Shown piece after piece: positions 1-5,265 of a stretch of DNA of 6,321 nucleotides (its first letter is position 1; the number at the start of each line of letters is the position of its first letter). This DNA comes from Candidatus Neomicrothrix sp. UBA4542 (lineage in GTDB: Bacteria; Actinomycetota; Acidimicrobiia; Acidimicrobiales; Poriferisodalaceae): positions 1 through 6,321 of the forward strand of contig DGLO01000119.1 in the NCBI GenBank assembly GCA_002388005.1, given 5' to 3'. Below the pieces are notes generated by a model. It saw only the letters and a program-made list of their open reading frames with translations, did no database searches and was not told the origin of the DNA. Both the position numbers and the translations under genes were made by a program.

Positions 1-1457
1 GTGAGGTCAGCGAATGATGACTGCTCCAGATGTAGTCGTTCCTCAACGATGATGAGCATTTGATCGAGGAACCAGCGGTCAATTTCAGACGCAGAATGAA
101 TTTCGTCAAGCGACACGCCGCGCCTCATGAGTTCCGCAATCTGAAAGATGCGGTCAGGTGTAGGAACGGATATGGCTGAGAGTAAGTTCGTTTGACCTTC
201 GTGGAGAAACTGGTGTTCTCCCGTGTCCGCGTTCAGTCCAGCCCTCCCCTGTTCAAGTGAGCGGATGCCTTTTTGGAGACTCTCTGGAAATGTCCGTCCG
301 ATCGACATGGCCTCCCCTACCGATTGCATTTGGGGTCCCAGAACTCCGGAGGCTCCGGGGAGCTTTTCGAAAGCCCATCTCGGGATTTTCGTGACTACAT
401 AGTCAATGGTTGGTTCGAAGCTGGCTGGAGTTTTTTCGGTGATGTCGTTGGTTATCTCATCGAGGCGATATCCCACAGCAAGCCTCGCCGCTATCTTTGC
501 GATTGGAAAGCCAGTTGCTTTGGAAGCCAATGCCGAACTCCGACTGACTCGAGGGTTCATTTCAATGACAATTTGCTCTCCTGATTCAGGGTGAACCGCG
601 AACTGAACATTTGACCCACCAGTCTCAACCCCGACGCGCCGAATGCACGCGAAAGCCGAATTTCGCATTTGCTGGTACTCGACGTCGGAAAGAGTTTGCG
701 CGGGGGCAACGGTGATGGAGTCGCCCGTATGGACGCCCATGGCGTCAACATTTTCGATGGAGCAGATCACCACACAGTTGTCGGCATGATCTCGCATGAC
801 CTCAAGTTCGTACTCTTTCCATCCTTTGATTGATTGTTCGATGAGAATTTCTGATATCGGACTGGCGTCTAGCCCTCGGGCGGCTACTTGTTTAAATTCT
901 CCGAGATTGTGGGCGAAAGCTGTCCCTTTTCCACCCAATATGTAGGCGGGGCGAATGATCACAGGCAGGCCGATGTCGTCAATCACGGCCATCGCTTCAT
1001 TCATCGTGTGTGCAATCCCAGACTTCGCGCACTTCAAACCGATTTCTTCCATCGCTTGTCGAAAGAGGCCGCGGTCTTCGGCTGTCGCTATGGCCTCGGC
1101 GCTGGCGCCGATCATTTCGACTCCGTATTGATCTAGAACACCGGCTTCCACGAGTTCGGTCGCAAGGTTGAGAGCGGTTTGTCCGCCCAAGGTAGACAAG
1201 AGGGCGTCTGGTCGTTCCCGTTTAATGATCGCTGTGAGAACGTCTGCCTCGAGTGGCTCGATATAGGTGGCGTCAGCGAATTCAGGGTCGGTCATGATGG
1301 TGGCTGGATTGGAGTTAGCGAGGATGATGCGATATCCCTCGTCGCGTAGCACCCGGCAGGCCTGAGTACCTGAGTAGTCAAATTCGCAGGCCTGACCAAT
1401 CACGATGGGTCCTGAGCCGATGATGAGAATGCTCTCAATGTCATCACGGCGAGGCAT
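1..1457 (-). CDS. carB: Carbamoyl-phosphate synthase large subunit CarB, 3' end beyond window (N-terminal 485 codons)
   Basis: The ATP-dependent synthetase subunit of glutamine-dependent carbamoyl-phosphate synthase. It uses ammonia delivered by CarA, bicarbonate and two ATP to make carbamoyl phosphate for pyrimidines and arginine in the cytoplasm. The frame is open from an ATG at 1455-1457 to the left edge, giving 485 of the roughly 1,070-1,100 residues usual for the family. It covers the first ATP-grasp (carboxyphosphate) half and the start of the oligomerisation domain. Visible landmarks are the N-terminal MPRRDDIESILIIGSGPIVI, ACEFDYSGTQAC (about 23-34), NSNPATIMTDPE (about 48-59), STLGGQTALN (88-97), RPAYILGGKGTAFA (169-182) and the metal/ATP-binding IEMNPRVSRSSALASKATG. 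The start is supported by GGAAAG 8 nt upstream. The start overlaps the carA stop by 1 nt (TAATG), so translation is probably coupled. The glycine-rich loop has Ala180 where E. coli has Gly. Confidence 0.97.
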   Translation of the reverse strand, partial: MPRRDDIESILIIGSGPIVIGQACEFDYSGTQACRVLRDEGYRIILANSNPATIMTDPEFADATYIEPLEADVLTAIIKRERPDALLSTLGGQTALNLATELVEAGVLDQYGVEMIGASAEAIATAEDRGLFRQAMEEIGLKCAKSGIAHTMNEAMAVIDDIGLPVIIRPAYILGGKGTAFAHNLGEFKQVAARGLDASPISEILIEQSIKGWKEYELEVMRDHADNCVVICSIENVDAMGVHTGDSITVAPAQTLSDVEYQQMRNSAFACIRRVGVETGGSNVQFAVHPESGEQIVIEMNPRVSRSSALASKATGFPIAKIAARLAVGYRLDEITNDITEKTPASFEPTIDYVVTKIPRWAFEKLPGASGVLGPQMQSVGEAMSIGRTFPESLQKGIRSLEQGRAGLNADTGEHQFLHEGQTNLLSAISVPTPDRIFQIAELMRRGVSLDEIHSASEIDRWFLDQMLIIVEERLHLEQSSFADL

Positions 1458-2545
1458 TAGGTGATCTTTCCGTGAAATGACGTCATGAGATCCGAAAACT
1501 GTCCGAACAAATATCGGGAGTCATGTGGACCTGGGCTGGCTTCTGGGTGGTATTGCACGCTGAAGGCTGGGACATCGTTGCTTCGGAGGCCCTCAAGAGC
1601 ACCGTCGTTCAAACAAACGTGGGTCTCGGTCACTCCTGGCACCGACCCCGACTCGATTGCGAAATTGTGGTTCTGGCTTGTTATTTCGACTCTTCCGTTG
1701 TCGATGTTTCGAACGGGGACGTTGCCGCCGTGGTGTCCGAATTTCATTTTGTAGGATCTGCCGCCGAGCGCCAGTGAAAGAACTTGGTGACCCAGGCATA
1801 TTCCGAATATGGGAATGTGCCCTATGAAATCATCGAGCGCATCCGTCACTTGCCCCGCCATGGTCGGGTCACCCGGACCGTTAGAGAGGAACACGCCGTG
1901 AGGTTCAAGCGACAGTGCTTGTTCGCTGGTGGTGTCGGCCGGCACCACGTGAACAGTTGCCATTTTGGCCAAGTGCTCAACTATGGAGCTTTTGATTCCA
2001 AGGTCGTAGGCGACGATTCGGTGAGGGCCATCGCCTAAGGAATAGGGCTCAAGGGTCGTTACCTTGCTTACGAGGTCCACACCGGTGGTGCCGGGTTCGG
2101 ACTTGGCTGCCGATGTGAGAGATTCCTCCGATCCCGATCCGAAAGCCCCCGGCATCGCTCCATTTTCACGTATATGTCGGGTGAGACGACGGGTATCGAC
2201 TCCGGAAATTCCAGGCACGCCTTCGTGTCTCAGATAGTTATCCAGACTGTCTTCACTACGCCAATTCGATTGACGTCGCGTCAACTCGCGGACTATTACA
2301 CCGCTGCAAAAGGGCTGGCGGGCTTCAACGTCAGAACCGGACACCCCGTAGTTCCCTATATGCGGATAGGTGAAGTTGATGATCTGTCCGGCATAAGACG
2401 GATCGCTTATCACTTCTTGATAGCCGCTGAGCACCGTATTAAACACCACCTCCCCGGAAGTGGCTTCAACTTCAGTGCCTATCAACTCTCCCTCGAACAC
2501 TGCGCCGTCAGCTAAAACGAGTGCTCCTTCTCGGACTTTACTCAC
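1457..2545 (-). CDS. carA: Carbamoyl-phosphate synthase small (glutaminase) subunit CarA
   Basis: Hydrolyses glutamine and channels the ammonia to CarB. At 362 residues it is slightly shorter than the usual ~380. The N-terminal CPSase_sm domain (about 6-135) begins GALVLADGAVFEGE and contains FNTVLSGYQEVISDPSYAGQI and GVDTRRLTRHIRENGAM. The class I glutamine amidotransferase domain (about 175-355) has SNGPGDP (221-227), the nucleophile elbow GICLGHQ with Cys250, SQNHNFAI (290-297) and HPEASPGP with His333 and Glu335. The Cys-His-Glu triad is therefore complete and the subunit should be active. The start is a GTG placed directly after an in-frame TAG, so it cannot be extended. It gives the N-terminus expected for the family. 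The only plausible Shine-Dalgarno is AGGTG 5 nt upstream, which lies in one arm of a small hairpin. The gene follows pyrB after 64 nt and overlaps carB by 1 nt. Confidence 0.97.
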   Translation of the reverse strand: MSKVREGALVLADGAVFEGELIGTEVEATSGEVVFNTVLSGYQEVISDPSYAGQIINFTYPHIGNYGVSGSDVEARQPFCSGVIVRELTRRQSNWRSEDSLDNYLRHEGVPGISGVDTRRLTRHIRENGAMPGAFGSGSEESLTSAAKSEPGTTGVDLVSKVTTLEPYSLGDGPHRIVAYDLGIKSSIVEHLAKMATVHVVPADTTSEQALSLEPHGVFLSNGPGDPTMAGQVTDALDDFIGHIPIFGICLGHQVLSLALGGRSYKMKFGHHGGNVPVRNIDNGRVEITSQNHNFAIESGSVPGVTETHVCLNDGALEGLRSNDVPAFSVQYHPEASPGPHDSRYLFGQFSDLMTSFHGKIT

Positions 2546-2550
2546 CTAAG

Positions 2551-2576
2551 CACCTGGCTGTTCTTGCCTGGAGGTG
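2551..2576 (-). promoter_or_regulatory. Small hairpin overlapping the putative carA ribosome-binding site
   Basis: In the pyrB-carA spacer the minus-strand RNA can form a CACCT/AGGTG stem (2572-2576 with 2551-2555). After a 3-nt bulge this continues as GGC/GCC around a 7-nt loop. The AGGTG arm is also the only Shine-Dalgarno-like sequence before the GTG of carA, 5 nt away. The hairpin could therefore limit carA initiation unless ribosomes or another structure open it. A second CACCT just upstream (CACCTACACCT) could pair instead. There is no U-tract, so this is not a terminator. The stem is short and may be fortuitous. Confidence 0.3.
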
Positions 2577-2609
2577 TAGGTGAACACGCGGTACTGCCCA
2601 ACGAATGCG

Positions 2610-3563
2610 TCAATCAATTTCGACCCCTGAACCAAGAAGGCGGAAGAGAACGGCCATTCGCACTGGTACCCCATTTTTCACTTGCTGTTTGATCAACACG
2701 TTTTTTCGGTTTTCGAGGACTGTTTCAGCTAGTTCGACGCCGCGATTGACCGGGCCGGGGTGTGTAATCACCACTTCGTCGCGCAGCACCGCCGCGCGAG
2801 CTTCAGTCATGCCATAGCTTTCGACATACTCCTCGATGGAATCAACGAGCGCTTCTTCCATGCGTTCGTTCTGAATTCTGAGCAAGCCCACGACGTCGAG
2901 TGTCGGCAGGACTGCATCAAGGTCTTCTGAAATTTGCACTGGCCAGTCAGTGAGGTCAGACGGTTGCAGTGACTTCGGCGCCACGATTGTCACGGTCGCA
3001 CCTAAGGCGTTGTATGCGTATACATCGCTTCGCGCTACGCGACTGTGTCTGACGTCACCAATAATGCCTATGTGGATCCCTGAAAGAGATGCTTGAGGCC
3101 CGGCGCTGCCGTGGAAATGCTCACACAACGTGTATGCATCTAGCAGCCCTTGGGTCGGATGGGAGTTCGATCCGTCTCCAGCGTTAATAACAGAAGGGGC
3201 TTCTCCTACGCCATCGGCAATTTCTTTGGGAAGGCCATTCAGATTGTGTCGGATAATGAGGGCGTCGACCCCCAGGGAATGGATTGTTTCGACCGTATCT
3301 CGGATCGACTCTCCCTTCGACAAGGAGGAAGTATGGGTCGGAAACTCTAAGACATCCGCTGAAAGTCTTTTTGCGGCAAGGTCGAAGGACATTCGGGTGC
3401 GTGTCGAGTCCTCAAAGAAAAGCATCGCTATGGTTCGGCCGCGCAGGGCAGGGACTTTGGGAATTGGTCTTTGGGTGACTTCCACGAAGCGGTCCGTTAG
3501 GTGAAGTAGTTCTTGTATTCCCTCGCGTTCTAGGTCTTCGAGATTGATGAGGTGTTTGCTCAT
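2610..3563 (-). CDS. pyrB: Aspartate carbamoyltransferase catalytic subunit PyrB
   Basis: Catalyses carbamoyl phosphate + L-aspartate to N-carbamoyl-L-aspartate + phosphate, the committed step of de novo pyrimidine synthesis. At 317 residues it is of normal length for the catalytic chain. The carbamoyl-phosphate domain carries FFEDSTRTRMSFD (49-61, with the STRTR phosphate loop at 53-57), SLSKGES (80-86, active-site Lys83), Arg105 in IIRH and HPTQGLLD (135-142, His135 and Gln138). The aspartate domain carries GIIGDVRHSRVARS (166-179), LLRIQNER (227-234) and HPGPVNRGVE (268-277). All key residues are present. The ATG start has GGGGAG 8 nt upstream and overlaps the pyrR stop as ATGA, which indicates translational coupling to the regulator. 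No regulatory chain (pyrI) is present. Unusually for this cluster type, the next gene is carA rather than pyrC. Confidence 0.98.
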   Translation of the reverse strand: MSKHLINLEDLEREGIQELLHLTDRFVEVTQRPIPKVPALRGRTIAMLFFEDSTRTRMSFDLAAKRLSADVLEFPTHTSSLSKGESIRDTVETIHSLGVDALIIRHNLNGLPKEIADGVGEAPSVINAGDGSNSHPTQGLLDAYTLCEHFHGSAGPQASLSGIHIGIIGDVRHSRVARSDVYAYNALGATVTIVAPKSLQPSDLTDWPVQISEDLDAVLPTLDVVGLLRIQNERMEEALVDSIEEYVESYGMTEARAAVLRDEVVITHPGPVNRGVELAETVLENRKNVLIKQQVKNGVPVRMAVLFRLLGSGVEID

Positions 3564-4126
3564 TTCCGCATCTCCCCTAGTAGAACTCCTTCAGGGTTGA
3601 CGTCGACAACTTCGTCTCGGCGAGTGGGTAAGTTCTTTCCGACGAAATCAGGTCGGATAGGTAGCTCCCTATGGCCGCGGTCAATTACTACTGCTAGCTG
3701 AACTGAACGCGGCCGTCCGAAGTCGGTTAATGCGTCGAGCGCTGCGCGAATTGTGCGTCCGGTAAACAGCACATCATCAACTAGAACAACGATCTTGCCT
3801 GACAGATCGACCGGAATTTCTGTCGTAGCTTCTGGCATGACTGGCCGCAACCCAATGTCGTCCCGATAAAGCGCTACGTCGAGCGTTCCGACGGGAACAT
3901 CTATTCCATCGATCTCGAAGAGAAGGCGCGAGATCAGCCGAGCGATTTCAACACCACCAGTCTGAAGTGCTACCAGTACGACTTCCTCGAGGCCTTGGTT
4001 GCGTTCAATGATTTCATGGCTGATACGAGTGAGAGCACGTTGGACTTGCGCCGCGTCAAGGACGGTAGTTCGAGCAAAGAAAACACCCCCGTAAGGGGGC
4101 GTCATACGGCGCTCGCGGTCGGCCAC
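3560..4126 (-). CDS. pyrR: Bifunctional pyr operon regulator / uracil phosphoribosyltransferase PyrR
   Basis: PyrR is a type I phosphoribosyltransferase-fold protein. With bound UMP it attaches to a binding loop in pyr mRNA and lowers expression; in many species it also converts uracil and PRPP to UMP. From the chosen GTG it has 188 residues (family about 175-195). It shows ALTRISHEIIERN (31-43), TLDVALYRDD (81-90), the PRPP-binding motif VVLVDDVLFTGRT (113-125) and RGHRELPIRPDFVGKN (150-165). Three in-frame starts exist: TTG at 4139-4141, GTG at 4124-4126 and ATG at 4103-4105. I chose the GTG because GGAAGGA ends 7 nt upstream (AGGA core 6 nt away), whereas the other two lack a good site. 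The start region also encodes a terminator-like hairpin. The loop usually written TRG reads TGG here (residues 56-58). Its stop overlaps the pyrB start, and a PyrR binding loop lies just upstream, so autoregulation is likely. Confidence 0.95.
   Translation of the reverse strand: MADRERRMTPPYGGVFFARTTVLDAAQVQRALTRISHEIIERNQGLEEVVLVALQTGGVEIARLISRLLFEIDGIDVPVGTLDVALYRDDIGLRPVMPEATTEIPVDLSGKIVVLVDDVLFTGRTIRAALDALTDFGRPRSVQLAVVIDRGHRELPIRPDFVGKNLPTRRDEVVDVNPEGVLLGEMRK
4075..4102 (-). terminator. Intrinsic-terminator-like hairpin inside the first codons of pyrR (candidate attenuator)
   Basis: The minus-strand RNA forms an 8-bp stem, ACGCCCCC (4095-4102) with GGGGGUGU (4083-4090), around a UUAC loop. 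It is followed immediately by UUUUCUUU-like sequence (4076-4083), the classical intrinsic-terminator layout. One pair is G-U in the minus RNA and would be an A-C mismatch in the plus RNA; the U-tract is also on the minus side, so the structure is oriented with pyr transcription. It lies about 25 nt after the pyrR GTG and encodes TPPYGGVFF. A terminator here can act only when ribosomes do not cover the site. The structure is seen; its function as an attenuator is inferred. Confidence 0.6.
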
Positions 4127-4152
4127 TTGCTTTCCTTCCAATCCGTTCGAGC
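4111..4152 (-). promoter_or_regulatory. Alternative leader helix exclusive with the PyrR binding loop
   Basis: GCUCG-AA-CGG (4152 down to 4143) can pair with CCG-CGAGC (4118 down to 4111). This gives 8 pairs with a 2-nt AA bulge and a 24-nt loop that holds the pyrR Shine-Dalgarno and GTG. Its 5' strand is the 3' arm of the PyrR binding loop, so the two cannot form together. In Bacillus-type pyr attenuation a comparable switch exists between anti-antiterminator and antiterminator. Here the helix would expose the start site when PyrR is not bound. The pairing is found by hand, without energy calculation. Confidence 0.35.
4133..4139 (-). promoter_or_regulatory. Shine-Dalgarno site that decides the pyrR start
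   Basis: GGAAGGA on the minus strand, with its AGGA core 6 nt before the GTG at 4124-4126. It is the best ribosome-binding sequence in the leader. It overlaps the upstream in-frame TTG, which argues against that codon as the start. It begins 7 nt downstream of the PyrR binding-loop stem, close enough for bound PyrR to hinder ribosome access. Confidence 0.7.
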
Positions 4153-4166
4153 CTCACTGGACTCAA
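4147..4166 (-). promoter_or_regulatory. PyrR binding loop in the pyrR leader RNA
   Basis: The minus strand at 4150-4163 reads AGTCCAGTGAGGCT, an exact match to the PyrR binding-loop consensus ARUCCNGNGAGGYU known from Bacillus pyr leaders. It folds as required: the lower stem UUGAG/CUCGA (4162-4166 with 4147-4151), an internal bulged U, a CC/GG upper stem and a purine-rich AGUGA loop. It lies in the 112-nt nusB-pyrR spacer, ending about 20 nt before the GTG of pyrR. In mycobacteria a similarly placed loop mediates translational repression by PyrR. The match plus its position before pyrR make the assignment strong. Confidence 0.88.
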
Positions 4167-4238
4167 TTCACGGTCAGGAGTGGATCCTAGTCGCCCTAGC
4201 GTGCCAATCCCATCACCATATTTGAGGGCCGAACTCTT

Positions 4239-4658
4239 TCATAGGAGCCGCTTCGCCGCCGCCCCTAAAACGCCGTTGATGAACCGTCCGCTCTCCTCTG
4301 TAGCTCCAAACTGGTTACCCAGTTCGACTGCCTCGTTTATTACGACGGCTACCGGCGCATCGTTACGGAGTAATTCATGGACTCCGAGCCGAAGAATCCA
4401 AAGGTCCAGCATTCCGAGTCGATCGAGTGACCATCCCTGGTCGAGAAGCGCGTCAATTTCGGCATCGAGTTGTTCAACATTGTCGGTGACGCCCACAACA
4501 AGATCAACGACAAACGAGTCCAGTTCGACTACCTGATGTTCGAGGATTTGAGCGGCGGGCACCGCTCGAAGTTCAGCTTCGTACAGCACTGCTATCGCTC
4601 GCTCCCGCGCTTCCCTTCGTTGGGTCGCTGGTTTGGGAGCGAAGGGATCGTCGGTCAC
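4239..4658 (-). CDS. nusB: Transcription antitermination factor NusB
   Basis: A small all-helical RNA-binding protein. With NusE (ribosomal protein S10) it binds boxA RNA and supports antitermination on rRNA operons. At 139 residues it is of family length. It shows the N-terminal arginine-rich helix QRREARERAIAVLYEAEL (13-30), the central LDRLGMLDLWILRLGVHELL (78-97) and the C-terminal signature VINEAVELGNQFG (106-118) followed by SGRFINGVLG (123-132). The start is a GTG overlapping the efp stop by 4 nt (GTGA), with GAGAG about 9 nt upstream. This overlap makes co-transcription and coupled translation with efp likely. A first segment rich in Asp and Pro (1-12) is non-conserved. It is separated from pyrR by 112 nt carrying the PyrR leader, so transcription may continue into the pyr genes; I see no terminator directly after nusB. 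Confidence 0.96.
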   Translation of the reverse strand: MTDDPFAPKPATQRREARERAIAVLYEAELRAVPAAQILEHQVVELDSFVVDLVVGVTDNVEQLDAEIDALLDQGWSLDRLGMLDLWILRLGVHELLRNDAPVAVVINEAVELGNQFGATEESGRFINGVLGAAAKRLL

Positions 4659-5221
4659 CCGTTAGCTCTCTCAATGTATTCACCATTACGAGTATCCACT
4701 TTGAGGCGCTCGCCTGTTTCGATGAACAATGGGACTTGAACGACTACGCCTGTCTCCATCGTTGCTGCCTTTCGAGCTCCAGAAACACGGTCCCCTTGTA
4801 GGCCGGGCTCGGTTTGAGCGACGGTAAGTATCACTGATGCTGGAAGCTCGGTGCCTACTATTTCGGTGCCGTACATTTGCAGAACTGCTCCGTTGCCTTC
4901 GACCAGGTAGTCCGATGCGGCGCCGAGTTGATGTCGGGTTACCTGGAGTTGTTCATAAGTTTCGTTATCCATGAAGACGAAGTCGTTGCCGTCGGCGTAG
5001 AGATACTGCATTTCGCGTTTGTCGATGAACGCGCGTTCCATTTTCTCACCCGCGCGGAAGGTCCTCTCTATGACCGCGCCAGTTCGGACATTTCGAAGTG
5101 TGGTTCGAACGAATGCCCCGCCCTTTCCGGGCTTTACGTGTTGGAATTCCGATATCTGAAACAGCCCGTCATCGAGGTCGAGTGATATTCCGTTCTTGAA
5201 GTCCGATGTGGAGATCGCCAT
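4655..5221 (-). CDS. efp: Elongation factor P
   Basis: Binds between the P and E sites of ribosomes stalled on consecutive prolines and restores peptide bond formation. Its 188 residues match the usual length. The N-terminal KOW-like domain (about 1-65) has HVKPGKGGAFVRTTLRN (28-44); the exposed loop holds Lys33, the position that is modified in E. coli and Bacillus. Two OB domains follow. The middle one contains FMDNETYEQ (83-91). The C-terminal one has SGARKAATMETGVVVQVPLF (147-166) and ends GERLKVDTRNGEYIERA, the EF-P signature. The ATG start fits family N-termini exactly, although only a weak purine run (AAAGAAA) precedes it. No EF-P modification gene is visible in the window. It overlaps nusB by 4 nt and follows the peptidase gene after 44 nt, an arrangement common in Actinobacteria and Firmicutes. 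Confidence 0.98.
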   Translation of the reverse strand: MAISTSDFKNGISLDLDDGLFQISEFQHVKPGKGGAFVRTTLRNVRTGAVIERTFRAGEKMERAFIDKREMQYLYADGNDFVFMDNETYEQLQVTRHQLGAASDYLVEGNGAVLQMYGTEIVGTELPASVILTVAQTEPGLQGDRVSGARKAATMETGVVVQVPLFIETGERLKVDTRNGEYIERANG

Positions 5222-5265
5222 GTGGTTTCTTTCGAGTTATTGGGCGTCGCCTCCGGGCGGGCCAG

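Noticed and set aside
273..584. Plus-strand open frame of 103 codons
   Set aside because: It lies wholly antisense to carB, shows no protein-family features and no ribosome-binding site; it is a shadow of the highly conserved carB frame.
2270..2284. Inverted repeat TTGACG-TCG-CGTCAA, resembling an operator
   Set aside because: It lies inside the carA coding sequence far from any start and has no second copy in the window; a chance palindrome is the simplest reading.
3130..3504. Plus-strand open frame of 124 codons
   Set aside because: Antisense to pyrB, whose catalytic motifs are intact on the other strand; low-complexity Ser/Arg composition typical of shadow frames.
4184..4189. TAGGAT on the minus strand as a possible -10 box for a pyr promoter before the PyrR binding loop
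   Set aside because: No acceptable -35 element is found 16-18 nt upstream; the TTGGCA nearby is at the wrong spacing (12 nt). A promoter in the nusB-pyrR spacer is possible but not supported.
5222..5265. GC-rich CGCC-CGGA-GGCG hairpin in the efp-peptidase spacer as a terminator
   Set aside because: Only 4 bp with no U-tract following on the minus strand; not convincing as a terminator or promoter.
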